In this document: in pieces, positions 18,900 to 26,886 of the stretch | Numbering within the stretch: the first letter of the stretch is position 1 | Layout of the letters: every line of letters begins with the position of its first letter | DNA from: a virus | Virus record (IMG/VR): IMGVR_UViG_3300032288_000863 | Location: 1-61,955 of that record | Strand: one strand, 5' to 3' | Length of the DNA stretch: 61,955 nucleotides | The notes under the pieces: model-generated | Databases searched by the model: none | The model's input: only the letters and a program-made list of their open reading frames with translations | What the model was told of the DNA's origin: nothing | Translations under genes and position numbers: made by a program

Positions 18900-19550
18900 T
18901 TATAACCTAAGCCATGAAAGAGTCACGGTGGAGGTGGAGGAAGCAGGTAGATACGCTAACGCACCAGCACCCCAAAATGCTGATGTTTGCGTCCATGTAA
19001 GTGATTCTGACGTACCTGTGGCGGTTTTATAGCCAATTTGCATATATTCACCGCCACCAAGTGAATCATCAATCAATGACGATTGCGCTCCGTCAGGTGT
19101 AGCGGTATTGACTGTACTTGCTGCGCCAAATACAAGATCCCCGGAGGTAGCCGTGATCGTTACTGATACTGTTCCTGAATTGCCTTGTGCGGTTGCCGGT
19201 GTTCCTCGCGGAGTTCCCCCCACATCGACACCAGATAAAGTAATGATACAGACGTTGTAGGTTCGGTTCCCTGACCGCTTTACTGTCAAACTGTAAGCAC
19301 CAATCGCAGGGCTATCCAGATCGTAAATGTATACGCCTCCAAGGTTAGTATCACTACGAGATACACGCTGTGTTAAAAGAGTTCCATTCCAATCTACCGT
19401 GTCTGGGACATCTTGAGTTCCGGTAAGAACAGCAATGAGGACATTATCCCCGGTTGTGGTAGTTGCCGACCACGATGCCGCAAAAGTAGTTCCGTTAAAC
19501 GTCATCGCTTGCGCGGAAGGCGTAGTGTTGCTGGTGATTGATACCGGCAT
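18900..19550 (-). CDS. Beta-sandwich surface protein, second copy of a duplicated pair
   Basis: This 216-residue protein is rich in Thr, Ser, Gly and Val. Its strand pattern (TGDNVLIAVLTG, VYIYDLDSPAIGAYSLTVK, NVCIITLSGVDVGG) matches, block for block, the 226-residue protein at 20321-21001. Both end in a short C-terminal tail with Trp followed by Arg. The two are likely paralogues. Each follows a lectin-like gene on the same strand. A surface-exposed adhesion or decoration role is inferred. Confidence 0.55.
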   Translation of the reverse strand: MPVSITSNTTPSAQAMTFNGTTFAASWSATTTTGDNVLIAVLTGTQDVPDTVDWNGTLLTQRVSRSDTNLGGVYIYDLDSPAIGAYSLTVKRSGNRTYNVCIITLSGVDVGGTPRGTPATAQGNSGTVSVTITATSGDLVFGAASTVNTATPDGAQSSLIDDSLGGGEYMQIGYKTATGTSESLTWTQTSAFWGAGALAYLPASSTSTVTLSWLRL

Positions 19551-20320
19551 TACACAAATCCTCCCATCGAAATCTTAAAGTCGTCGTACCAAATCTCAAA
19601 GTTACTAGGAGGGTTTCCCTGCGTATAATTCCAAAAACCAATACTAGCAATTGGTGGATTACTGTAATGTCGATTAAATAATCCACTCGCATTTAAATAA
19701 ACATTACCGTCAATCTCGACGTAAAACGCGCCATCGGGAACTTCGTTTGCAGCGGTAGTTCCACTGTTGAATTTAACCCGCAATTTAAATGTGTGCCAGC
19801 TAGTTCCCCAATCCGTTGAAGCAAAATCCTTGTTCATCGGACGTATAATTGTTGGGGACGGTGCGCGACCCGGCGTTGAAGTACGAGCGCTATCAAAAAA
19901 AATCTCGCACGTATTATCGTTTGTTGTAGACGTGCCGTCACCATAACCAACACCGAGCATTCCGCCGTTGTCGATTCCAGTAAAATTTAAACCAAAAGTG
20001 CAGTTTGCATATCCGCTGGTTGTCTGCCCAAAAACTTTACAAAATTTAATACCATGTTTACTAGCGGGCATTTTGGCCTGAAACTGAATATAAATATCTG
20101 AAAGATTATATAAACTAATATTTTCAGTTGCATATACGGTTGTATCATTTACACCCGCTGCCATCACGCCTTTCCAAGCATTATCTACAACTGCTAAAGT
20201 TCCACCATTCTGAGCGCCGTAACTTGTCCATCCGGCGGAGGGAGATCCGCTTGCAAAATCATCACTGAAAATCAGTGTGCCACTCGCCACTGTACTCCAC
20301 GGGAACGGTATGTACGTCAT
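19550..20320 (-). CDS. Concanavalin-A-like lectin/LamG-type surface protein
   Basis: This 256-residue protein has the layout of a jelly-roll carbohydrate-binding domain. A start like LIFSDDFASGSPSAGW is followed by alternating strands, a central W-H-x-F-K-L-R-V-K-F strand, DGAFYVEIDGN, and an ending in FEIWYDDFKI. No glucanase ExDxxE catalytic pair is evident, so binding rather than cleavage is likely. Its closest match in the window is the protein at 21001-21792. Neighbouring genes abut or overlap by one base. Confidence 0.55.
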   Translation of the reverse strand: MTYIPFPWSTVASGTLIFSDDFASGSPSAGWTSYGAQNGGTLAVVDNAWKGVMAAGVNDTTVYATENISLYNLSDIYIQFQAKMPASKHGIKFCKVFGQTTSGYANCTFGLNFTGIDNGGMLGVGYGDGTSTTNDNTCEIFFDSARTSTPGRAPSPTIIRPMNKDFASTDWGTSWHTFKLRVKFNSGTTAANEVPDGAFYVEIDGNVYLNASGLFNRHYSNPPIASIGFWNYTQGNPPSNFEIWYDDFKISMGGFV

Positions 20321-21001
20321 TTAGGCGCGTATCCAAGGGAAGGCGGTGAGGGTGGAAGACCCTGCGGCAGCGATTGATGTAACTAGAAGATTTTTATTCC
20401 CAGATACGACAGTGGCAGTGGCCGTAACGGTAGATGTCCCGGCGGAGACGCCCGTAGCGTCTGCACAGGCGCTGGTGTAGTTGATTTCATCGGACTCCGT
20501 TCGTTCAGTAACGGTAGCGTTCCACGTAAATGTTGGAGTAGCAGACCCACACCCTACAATCGCCAGTATTGCCGCCCCAGCAGATGAAGTGACTCCTGTA
20601 TTTGAGATAGTCGTAACGGTGTTATCAGCAGTGGTCGTACCGCTATATTCGACTGCGCCTGTAGCGGCTCCAGATAGCTGCCATGCATACCATGTGACGT
20701 TTGCTATGCTATTGGGGGACGTTGACACATCTATAGTTTTTGAACCAGATGCAGCGCCGCCCGCTACATCGTAGTAATACGCATATGTTTTTTGTGCCGG
20801 GTCACTAGGGTTAGATACAGACGTAATCAGCGTCATGGCGTTACCGTCAAAAGTAACGCCTGTTACGCCGGGTGTCGATTCAATATGTGCTAATACTATT
20901 ATTTTTCTGCTAGTTCCAGCGCTAAGGGTTACCGGACCAGAATGCGAAGTTCCAGATACTGTTTCGACAAACGTAGCGGTATTAACAATCGCAATAGCCA
21001 T
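20321..21001 (-). CDS. Beta-sandwich surface protein, first copy of a duplicated pair
   Basis: This 226-residue protein has many Thr/Ser/Ala residues and Ig-like strand spacing (SRKIIVLAHIES, VTGVTFDGNAMTLI, YAYYYDVAGG, TWYAWQLSGA, GAAILAIVGCG). The same order of features recurs in the gene at 18900-19550. It overlaps the upstream lectin-like gene by one base. It probably forms part of the tail or capsid surface. No catalytic residues are seen. Confidence 0.55.
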   Translation of the reverse strand: MAIAIVNTATFVETVSGTSHSGPVTLSAGTSRKIIVLAHIESTPGVTGVTFDGNAMTLITSVSNPSDPAQKTYAYYYDVAGGAASGSKTIDVSTSPNSIANVTWYAWQLSGAATGAVEYSGTTTADNTVTTISNTGVTSSAGAAILAIVGCGSATPTFTWNATVTERTESDEINYTSACADATGVSAGTSTVTATATVVSGNKNLLVTSIAAAGSSTLTAFPWIRA

Positions 21002-21792
21002 CAGATCCCCGCAGGACGCGTGTAGCCAATTTTGAAATTTCGGTAATCCTCAATCACACCTGCTGCATTAGCGTATTCAAAAAGCCCTACTTGTCCGCGA
21101 TCTTGATACAAATATAAGTCCGCTGACGAAACCCCCGGGTTTGTACCGTCACTGTTTGTGGTAGCACAGTTCCAAACATTTATTGCGTGAAGTACAAGAA
21201 CGTCGTCCTTCCAAACAGCAAACTCTCCATCTGCGGTGTTGTCGCTGTTGGGTTTCCACCATACTTTATATTTCTCCCAAACAGTTCCGCTAATGTTATT
21301 AGTCACTTGGCTAGCTTGATATACAAGAAATGTTGGGGCTGATCTATTTGGGACTGATCCGCCACTTAAAACTGCATTACAATAATATCCAACATCGTTA
21401 TCGCCGCCATTACTGTCATCAGAATAAATAATTCCAACATTTATATTATTATATCCACCAATTGCCGTACCAAAAGTAAAATTTGAATATTTGGTATAAG
21501 GCGAAACAAAAACGCCTTGTGAAAGCGCTTTAAGCTGTTTAGAGCAGGCGCTCATTTGTCGCCGTATTTCATACTCAACCAGAATTGATGGGTTTCCCGC
21601 AGGGACCACGTATCGAAGTGCTGTAACCCCAGCGACGTTAGAGGTGACGCGGGCAAAGCCGCCCGCATCCCACACAATCGACCCTTTGTCGGTAATTGTA
21701 TCGAATCCAGCCAACCCCGTACTTAATCCCTCAAACGCCCATGTATAACTAGGTGTTACGAGTCCCCATCCCGGCGTAGAGATAAATGTCAT
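21001..21792 (-). CDS. Lectin-like surface protein, paralogue of 19550-20320
   Basis: This 263-residue jelly-roll candidate contains an ILVEYEIRRQMSACSKQLKA strand pair, a YSNFTFGTAIGGYNNINVGI block, a WEKYKVWWKPNS strand, DGEFAVWKDDVLVL and a closing YRNFKIGY. These line up in order with the lectin-like gene downstream. Together with its neighbour it forms the first of two tandem lectin plus beta-sandwich pairs. Carbohydrate or host-surface binding is inferred from the fold pattern only. Confidence 0.55.
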   Translation of the reverse strand: MTFISTPGWGLVTPSYTWAFEGLSTGLAGFDTITDKGSIVWDAGGFARVTSNVAGVTALRYVVPAGNPSILVEYEIRRQMSACSKQLKALSQGVFVSPYTKYSNFTFGTAIGGYNNINVGIIYSDDSNGGDNDVGYYCNAVLSGGSVPNRSAPTFLVYQASQVTNNISGTVWEKYKVWWKPNSDNTADGEFAVWKDDVLVLHAINVWNCATTNSDGTNPGVSSADLYLYQDRGQVGLFEYANAAGVIEDYRNFKIGYTRPAGI

Positions 21793-21808
21793 TATCTATC
21801 TCCTTTAA

Positions 21809-22213
21809 CTAACCTCGTACTATACGAAGAATAGCTGTAGTGGAAGTAGCCGCAGGGAACTGCACCGTGAATGTGTTTGTCGCAGTTTTATCCGCGCCGA
21901 AGTCCAGCACGGCAACTGCTTGATTACTTTGCGCCGTGTTGTAGATCAGACCGCCGCGAGCGGTAAAAGACGCAGGGGACCATACAGCATTATCAAACGA
22001 AATATATGTAATGCCATCTGCCGTAGTGGGGCTTACTGATAGCGTAAGACTGACCCCGCCTGCCGTGTATCCCCCACCGGATACTTCATCAGAAGTAGTG
22101 TACGCAGTGGTGGAGCTATCCAGCGTTGCTGCGCTTGTATACAGAGCGAGTTTAAAAGTGCCTGTCAAAGCCTGTTCTTGAAACGCGTCCGTAGTGGTTT
22201 GAGTGATTGCCAT
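21809..22213 (-). CDS. Small conserved structural protein
   Basis: This 134-residue protein is Thr/Ala-rich with beta character. The first half carries LTGTFKLALYTSAATL and the middle GGYTAGGVSLTLSVSP. Similar proteins sit beside adaptor and fibre genes in other phages, but I know no assigned role. It lies two bases downstream of the adaptor gene and 17 bases before the first lectin-like gene. Confidence 0.6.
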   Translation of the reverse strand: MAITQTTTDAFQEQALTGTFKLALYTSAATLDSSTTAYTTSDEVSGGGYTAGGVSLTLSVSPTTADGITYISFDNAVWSPASFTARGGLIYNTAQSNQAVAVLDFGADKTATNTFTVQFPAATSTTAILRIVRG

Positions 22214-22214
22214 A

Positions 22215-22877
22215 TCAATTTACCGGCTGTCGGAATTGGCCCGACCGATAAGCGTCCTGACGCTCCATACCATCACCAAGACGCTTCGCCATAGCAAGAG
22301 CTTCTTTGTACTTCCCATCATAAAGCTGCAGGAGATCAGGCTCGCCTTTCAGATAGGTATACGCTTCAACAAGAGAGCCATACAGGAGAACAGGATCAAA
22401 GTTGTCACCCAGCCATGTCTGTCCAGACGCCGCTGTCGTAATCGACTCTGGATAAAAGAAATAATGAAGTTCTACCGTGTAGCCTGATCCCGGAGTCGGA
22501 CCAAGAATAAATGACAGTTCTGTCGGCGCAGCCGACTGTGGTCCGAACAGTGCGTAATAGCGGGGAAGCCCCGTGGTCGCAGCGGATGTATAGGCTTCAC
22601 GAATAAAGTTAACGTCCTTGTTCAGAAGATACGAATACACTCCGGTACCGTCGATCACCGCGAGGGAATACACCGCAAGGAAATCATCTGGGCAGCTAAG
22701 ATATGCGTTGCCGGAAGTAACCGTGCCAGTCACGTTTTTCCGAAGCGACGGAAACTGCACCGAATTAAAGATGCGGGTTTCCGCCTGACGAATGAACGTC
22801 GGGATTTGCGCTGCAAACGTCGTATCAGGATTCTCGACGTACCCAGCAATCGCGGCTTGCAGTTGGGTGTAGTTCAT
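22215..22877 (-). CDS. Putative head-tail adaptor (neck) protein
   Basis: This 220-residue protein begins MNYTQLQAAIAGYVENPDTT, followed by PTFIRQAETRIFNSVQFPSL and a beta region, then a helical C-terminus with EAYTYLKGEPDLLQLYDGKY. This arrangement is that of gp11-like adaptors, which join the portal to the short tail. The helical N- and C-terminal segments bracket a beta domain as expected. A second, different adaptor-like gene lies at 23578-24261. The exact ring order cannot be told from sequence. Confidence 0.6.
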   Translation of the reverse strand: MNYTQLQAAIAGYVENPDTTFAAQIPTFIRQAETRIFNSVQFPSLRKNVTGTVTSGNAYLSCPDDFLAVYSLAVIDGTGVYSYLLNKDVNFIREAYTSAATTGLPRYYALFGPQSAAPTELSFILGPTPGSGYTVELHYFFYPESITTAASGQTWLGDNFDPVLLYGSLVEAYTYLKGEPDLLQLYDGKYKEALAMAKRLGDGMERQDAYRSGQFRQPVN

Positions 22878-22883
22878 ATCGAC

Positions 22884-23036
22884 TCACGCCATAGGTCCGC
22901 GAGCCGTAACCCCTTTAGTGGCTGCGCCATTACCGCGAGTCTTGACCCCGGTGGTCTTCACGCCTTTTTGAGGATACCCGTTTTGACCCAACGAATTCTT
23001 GTTAGGCTTAGGCTGGTTGTACTTGGTAGTAGCCAT
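22884..23036 (-). CDS. Small basic Lys/Gly-rich protein
   Basis: This 50-residue protein (MATTKYNQPKPNKNSLGQNG start) is rich in Lys, Gly, Thr and Asn and lacks hydrophobic core residues, so it is probably unstructured and nucleic-acid or capsid binding. It starts one base after the upstream stop (TGAT ATG) and ends 6 bases before the adaptor start. It has a KGVKTTGVKTRGNGAATKGV pseudo-repeat. Confidence 0.6.
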   Translation of the reverse strand: MATTKYNQPKPNKNSLGQNGYPQKGVKTTGVKTRGNGAATKGVTARGPMA

Positions 23037-23037
23037 A

Positions 23038-23175
23038 TCAGCCTCCCCGGCGACCAGTTTTCTTCTGGTTGGCTACTTTAGCAAGGCCACGGCCCAGCTT
23101 GAGCATTTGCATGTTGGTCTTGCCACCAGCAGCGTAACCTTTGCTCATTTTGCCGCCACACGCTTTACCTTTCAT
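23038..23175 (-). CDS. Small basic KGG-type protein
   Basis: This 45-residue protein has the start MKGKACGGKMSKGYAAGGKT and a GGAG ribosome site 6 bases before ATG 23175. The AAGGKT segment resembles the KGG tag of the genes at 25.0-26.5 kb. High Lys/Arg/Gly content and almost no acidic residues suggest binding to DNA or to an acidic virion partner. Confidence 0.6.
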   Translation of the reverse strand: MKGKACGGKMSKGYAAGGKTNMQMLKLGRGLAKVANQKKTGRRGG

Positions 23176-23184
23176 GGTTTTCTC

Positions 23185-23574
23185 CTATGTCACAGCTACA
23201 GTAACTGACCCTACATAAAGGGTCATACGAAGGCTATTGGGGGTAAGAAGCTGATCCGGGTTAGTACTACCACCCACAGGATTCCAGCCCCACTCAATGA
23301 CCCTGCTGCCTTCTCCCAAGTTTCCGTTAGCAAGTGTACCAGAGACTCGGTAAGTTGTATCTCGACGTGGGTTACGTAGGGCTTGTGGATCATTGACCGG
23401 GTACATACCCAGTTGAAGTTGTGGGTGGTCGGGCTCCCAGCAGGATGGACAGACCAGAATGTTGACGTTCTTGGTCTTGATAGTCAGAGTTTTGAGTTGC
23501 TTCAGCTTGTAGCGAAACCCACAGCGGTCGCACTGCGCTATCGCTTTTTTGCCTATGGCAAATTGGTTTGCCAC
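23185..23574 (-). CDS. Zinc-ribbon structural-operon protein
   Basis: This 129-residue protein has two CxxC pairs (CDRCG at about 15-19 and CPSCW at about 42-46) separated by a Lys-rich hairpin, which should form a zinc ribbon. The C-terminal half is Asn/Gly/Thr-rich and beta-like. It lies between two adaptor-like genes and is probably a small neck or completion protein. No enzymatic role is evident. Confidence 0.6.
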   Translation of the reverse strand: MANQFAIGKKAIAQCDRCGFRYKLKQLKTLTIKTKNVNILVCPSCWEPDHPQLQLGMYPVNDPQALRNPRRDTTYRVSGTLANGNLGEGSRVIEWGWNPVGGSTNPDQLLTPNSLRMTLYVGSVTVAVT

Positions 23575-23577
23575 GGT

Positions 23578-24261
23578 TTATCTACCGAACATATAGCGCG
23601 GCACGAACCGCACAGGAGCCTTTTCACGATCCTCTTCGGCAGCGTTAGCCCACGCCTCGTCGTACTGGGCTTTCAAGACTTCCATCCGTACCATCGCGTC
23701 AGGTACTTTCATAGACAAATAGTAAGCCAGACCACAGACAAGCGCGGGAAGGAACCTAAACGGTACGTCCATCGTGTTAGTACCGGACCCGGCATCCTGA
23801 ACCCGCCGCAGCCGCCAGTACACAAATGTATATGTCTGAGAAGAGTCCGGCGTGGGCCACACCGTAATCTCAGGAGATTCAAGCCGTTTAACCCAGACTT
23901 GGATGGGCCGCCCTGTAGCAGTTTTCGTTGGAATACTGGCGTAGGTAGAAGAACTGATACGCGAGATTGTTATATCAGACTGCGTCGTGCCGCTGCCTGT
24001 GCGGATAACATGATCCAGAAGATCGACCGTATCTACTGGGAGGGGGTAGGTGGCCGTGCCCGGTGTAAGAGCTACCGTGCCCTGCTCCAGCGTCCACAGG
24101 TTTACACCCCGGTTAGCCCAGTCTTGGAACAATAAGTTCAAAGACCGTCGTGCAGTGCGAAAATCGTAACCAGACCGCAACTCGGCACCGCAGCGCTCAA
24201 ACGCCTCTTCGATTATCTCGGAGAGATCAAGATTAAACGATGTAGTGCCAGAAGTGGTCAT
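23578..24261 (-). CDS. Putative tail tubular/head-tail connector protein
   Basis: This 227-residue protein has the N-terminal helix pair typical of tubular A-type connectors (SEIIEEAFERCGAELRSGYD, then RRSLNLLFQDWANRG), followed by LWTLEQGTVALTPGTATYPL, a beta domain, and a C-terminal helical part with AYYLSMKVPDAMVRMEVLKA. It probably forms the ring below the portal. It is separate from the adaptor at 22215-22877. Both are expected in a podoviral neck. Confidence 0.6.
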   Translation of the reverse strand: MTTSGTTSFNLDLSEIIEEAFERCGAELRSGYDFRTARRSLNLLFQDWANRGVNLWTLEQGTVALTPGTATYPLPVDTVDLLDHVIRTGSGTTQSDITISRISSSTYASIPTKTATGRPIQVWVKRLESPEITVWPTPDSSQTYTFVYWRLRRVQDAGSGTNTMDVPFRFLPALVCGLAYYLSMKVPDAMVRMEVLKAQYDEAWANAAEEDREKAPVRFVPRYMFGR

Positions 24262-24264
24262 GGT

Positions 24265-25023
24265 TTAGGCCATATAGCGCCGAAAATCAGCAAACCTGCT
24301 CCCAAGATCTCCAAGCCCACCGAACCCACCAAAATAATTAGGTGCTTGGCTTTGCATATTTTGACGCCCGAAACCGTACCCGGGCACGCCGTATTGGCCG
24401 AAGTCGCGGTACCGAGCCGCGGATTGCATAGCTTGTTGAGCCATTTGCTGACTAGGAAAAGTGGCCGGTTGAGTTTGTGCGACCTGACTCCCAAGTCTAT
24501 TTGGAGCAAGGCTCCGATTTTGCTGTTGAGATCCCGGAGGCGTACTAAAACCTCGCAGTTGCTGTACGTCTGGAGCATTTTGCGGGGCTTGTTGGGCTCT
24601 CTGCTGAAGCCCAGTAGAAACCGTGGGCGGCTGAGTTTGTGTGGTCTGACTTCCAAGTCTATTTGGAGCAAGGCTACGATTTTGCTGTTGGAGTCCCGGG
24701 GGCGTACTAAAACCCCGCATACTTTCGTAGCCACTCATTACACTTGGACTAAGAGTCCGCGGATACTGGGGCGGGTAAGGAGTTTGTTGGTAACCCCGCA
24801 TCTGCTGCTGATAACCCAACATCCCACCATAATCACCTACGCCGCCGCCGTAGCCGCCGTAACCATCTGTGTAATACGGGGTGCGGGGCTGCATCATGCC
24901 CATATACCCACCCATTTGACGGGGCTGCATCATGGCAGCGTACCCGCCCATACCACCATAGCCACCGCCGTAGTTTTGCGGCACGCCATAACCGCCAAAG
25001 TCACCATCGTAATATGGGACCAT
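24265..25023 (-). CDS. Gly/Tyr/Gln/Pro low-complexity protein
   Basis: I use ATG 25023, which is 8 bases from a GAGG site, giving 252 residues. GTG 25032, overlapping the upstream stop, is the alternative. The N-terminal 90 residues are Gly/Tyr/Met-rich like prion-type domains. A segment of about 35 residues occurs twice (GFSTPPG(L/S)QQQNRSLAP, followed by NRLGSQ). The C-terminus is Gly/Phe-rich. No fold is predicted. Placement between small basic proteins and connector genes suggests a virion component. Confidence 0.55.
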   Translation of the reverse strand: MVPYYDGDFGGYGVPQNYGGGYGGMGGYAAMMQPRQMGGYMGMMQPRTPYYTDGYGGYGGGVGDYGGMLGYQQQMRGYQQTPYPPQYPRTLSPSVMSGYESMRGFSTPPGLQQQNRSLAPNRLGSQTTQTQPPTVSTGLQQRAQQAPQNAPDVQQLRGFSTPPGSQQQNRSLAPNRLGSQVAQTQPATFPSQQMAQQAMQSAARYRDFGQYGVPGYGFGRQNMQSQAPNYFGGFGGLGDLGSRFADFRRYMA

Positions 25024-25028
25024 ATCAC

Positions 25029-25166
25029 TCACCTCTTTTTACGGGGGCGGCAAACTCCGCCCTTAGAATAAATATCTATTATCTGAGGAGAATCTTTCCG
25101 ACCCAAACGGGTCTTACGCGGTTTTTTCTCGGGGGCTATGGTTCCCATACCACGTGATGGACGCAT
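25029..25166 (-). CDS. Small basic protein with KGG ending
   Basis: This 45-residue protein starts at ATG 25166, overlapping the upstream stop (TGATG). It is Arg/Lys-rich (APEKKPRKTRLGRKDS) and ends in SKGGVCRPRKKR, a shortened form of the tag on the next three genes upstream. It is likely unstructured and nucleic-acid or capsid binding. Confidence 0.6.
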   Translation of the reverse strand: MRPSRGMGTIAPEKKPRKTRLGRKDSPQIIDIYSKGGVCRPRKKR

Positions 25167-25432
25167 CAACAGATCCTGCCCTTCGTTTTGCCTTTGCGAG
25201 CAACGCCATCGGCTTTAACTGCACCGCCTTTAGCATAGCCCATTTCTTTGTGCTCTTTCGCTTCGTACTTACGAAGGCTCTTGGGGGCACCTTTTAGTGC
25301 ACGCTCTTCCTGCTTCGCAATCTTGCGAGTATCTTTTTCCTTACCAGCAGCCTCACGCTTCTCGTGAGTGGCAAGTTTGGCCTTGCCTTTCTTGGCAAAG
25401 AACGCAGCCATTTTGCTAGACATTTTGTCCAT
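25166..25432 (-). CDS. Basic coiled-coil protein with C-terminal KGG tag
   Basis: The protein has 88 residues. The first 60 form a charged helix rich in Lys, Glu and Ala. The end is YAKGGAVKADGVARKGKTKG plus three residues. Start and stop both overlap neighbours (TAATG and TGATG), so the KGG genes are translated as a chain. The tag is shared at both protein and DNA level with the next gene. Function is unknown. Confidence 0.65.
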   Translation of the reverse strand: MDKMSSKMAAFFAKKGKAKLATHEKREAAGKEKDTRKIAKQEERALKGAPKSLRKYEAKEHKEMGYAKGGAVKADGVARKGKTKGRIC

Positions 25433-26205
25433 TAGATAAGTCTCCCACGAGTTTTGCCTTTACGAGCAACGCCATTGGCTTTTACGTGACCGCCTTTAGC
25501 ATAACCTTTTTCTTTCAGCCGCTTAAACACAGCGTTGTCTTCGCCAATATCCGCCATGAATTCTTTCATGCGGTCTACTTTAGGCGCAGCAGGCTTAGAT
25601 TTAACAGTAGGAATATCAGCTACCGGCATAGCGCGTTTTCTAGCCGCTACAGCTACACCCGGAAGTTCTTTGTCCTGAAACTTTTTAAGTGCTGAAGCAG
25701 ATACTTGCTTCATGTAATCAGATTGGCCCGCGTTTCGCTTGGCTCCCCCGCGCTTACGCGCGGCTTCAAGAGCGGCTTTTTCTGCCTGTTCTTGCTTGTA
25801 TTCAGTCCTGCGATTTAGAAAGCCAGCCACTTTATCCCGCGCCCACAGCGCAGGTTTGGTGTCTTTGAGTGCGTCGCCTACTTGGTACGCGGTAATCGCT
25901 GCACCGACAGGCCCTGCAAAACGTGCAGCGCCACGAAGAAATCCCTTACCAAGTGCAGATGTAGCGGAACGTGCAGCTTGCCGTTTTGCAGCTTCACGTG
26001 AAGCAGCTTGTGCTTCGCCTTCTACTGCGGAACTGAATGGTGCGGAAGATTTCGGAGTAGGTTTTGGTTTTGGAGGAGATTTAGGCTTAGGCTTTTTCTC
26101 TTCCAACCCAGTAGCATAATCTCCACCTCTAGGAGTGCCAGCCCGCATTTTTTCACGCGGCTTCCCCGGCTTTACCTCTTCCATCCCACTAAAATAGTCC
26201 CCCAT
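25432..26205 (-). CDS. Lys/Pro/Ala-rich protein with hydrophobic segment and KGG tag
   Basis: The protein has 257 residues. The N-terminal 60 residues are Lys/Pro-rich, a Gly/Ala hydrophobic helix lies near residues 95-115 (GFLRGAARFAGPVGAAITAY), and a charged helical region follows. The C-terminus is YAKGGHVKANGVARKGKTRG plus three residues. The hydrophobic helix raises the possibility of membrane or capsid-wall insertion. It overlaps both neighbours through TAATG junctions. Confidence 0.6.
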   Translation of the reverse strand: MGDYFSGMEEVKPGKPREKMRAGTPRGGDYATGLEEKKPKPKSPPKPKPTPKSSAPFSSAVEGEAQAASREAAKRQAARSATSALGKGFLRGAARFAGPVGAAITAYQVGDALKDTKPALWARDKVAGFLNRRTEYKQEQAEKAALEAARKRGGAKRNAGQSDYMKQVSASALKKFQDKELPGVAVAARKRAMPVADIPTVKSKPAAPKVDRMKEFMADIGEDNAVFKRLKEKGYAKGGHVKANGVARKGKTRGRLI

Positions 26206-26474
26206 TACACAAATCTCCCTTTTGTTTTGCCCTTGGTGCAGCAGCCGTCACCACGGGTGACCATGCCACCCTTAGCCATCTTTTTGTACGGCCTATCAGG
26301 GGACATTTTCTTGTACGGCCTGTCAGGGGGGGCTTTTGCTTTAGGCTTGGGCGGAGGCATATCAGCGAGCCCGAGATTGTATGCTTCAGAGGCTTCGTTA
26401 TAGCCGCCCTCTTCAGCCTCTCTGTCGGCTGCGTCTTTTTCTTCCGGGGTCATTTCGCTGTAGCTCTTAGGCAT
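26205..26474 (-). CDS. Acidic-to-basic small protein with KGG tag
   Basis: The protein has 89 residues. The N-terminal half is acidic and helical (YSEMTPEEKDAADREAEEGG). The second half is Pro/Lys-rich with two near-identical RPYKKM units (DRPYKKMSPDRPYKKMAKGG), and the end is the tag AKGGMVTRGDGCCTKGKTKG. The doubled unit is also visible in the DNA at 26290-26330. A GGAAAGG site precedes ATG 26474. Confidence 0.6.
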   Translation of the reverse strand: MPKSYSEMTPEEKDAADREAEEGGYNEASEAYNLGLADMPPPKPKAKAPPDRPYKKMSPDRPYKKMAKGGMVTRGDGCCTKGKTKGRFV

Positions 26475-26653
26475 TAGCCTTTCCTCATTTTTCCAAGAGT
26501 TTGCGCCAGACGCGCACGCTGGCCCAGTTTGCCGGGAGCTTTAGCTGCGGCGGCGAGTTTCTTGGGCGGAATGGTTTTGCCTTCTTTCACGCCCAAAGAC
26601 GTACGAAGAGCCCCGGGCTTCTTAATAGCTTTCTGAATCCATTTCTCAGCCAT
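26474..26653 (-). CDS. Small basic helical protein
   Basis: ATG 26653 follows an AGAGG site by about 6 bases and gives 59 residues (MAEKWIQKAIKKPGALRTSL start). The pattern KPGALR-LGV-IPxxKL-AAAK-PGKLGQRARLAQTLG recurs in many phage genomes as a small protein of unknown role. The Lys/Arg content suggests DNA or virion binding. Confidence 0.65.
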   Translation of the reverse strand: MAEKWIQKAIKKPGALRTSLGVKEGKTIPPKKLAAAAKAPGKLGQRARLAQTLGKMRKG

Positions 26654-26655
26654 GT

Positions 26656-26886
26656 TTACCTCTTGGGTTTCCCACTCGGCGTCACCGGCCAACTCTGTCT
26701 AGCTGGCCCCGTTTTCTTCGCCGCCATTACAGCTTTCTGCTTAGGCGACATTTTCGCTGCGGTGGCTTTAGGTCTGCAAGCGGGATACCCGCGTTTATCG
26801 CTAGCCCCTGATCTACCGCACTCTTTACCGGTCTTTACATCGACCCACTTCTCACCAAACCACTTACCAAGCCCAGCCTTAGCCAC
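26656..26886 (-). CDS. Small conserved protein, Cys/Lys-rich (DUF-type)
   Basis: This 76-residue protein from GTG 26886 overlaps the upstream gene by 8 bases. It contains LGKWFGEKWVDVKTGKECGR and then GYPACRPKATAAKMS, a pattern I have met in phage and giant-virus small proteins that carry only DUF names. Two cysteines are spaced as for metal or disulfide. The function is unknown. Confidence 0.65.
   Translation of the reverse strand: MAKAGLGKWFGEKWVDVKTGKECGRSGASDKRGYPACRPKATAAKMSPKQKAVMAAKKTGPARQSWPVTPSGKPKR

Noticed and set aside
24258-24734. 158-codon frame on the same strand as the Gly/Tyr protein
   Set aside because: It is a shifted reading of the duplicated segment in the Gly/Tyr/Gln protein gene and has no supporting start.
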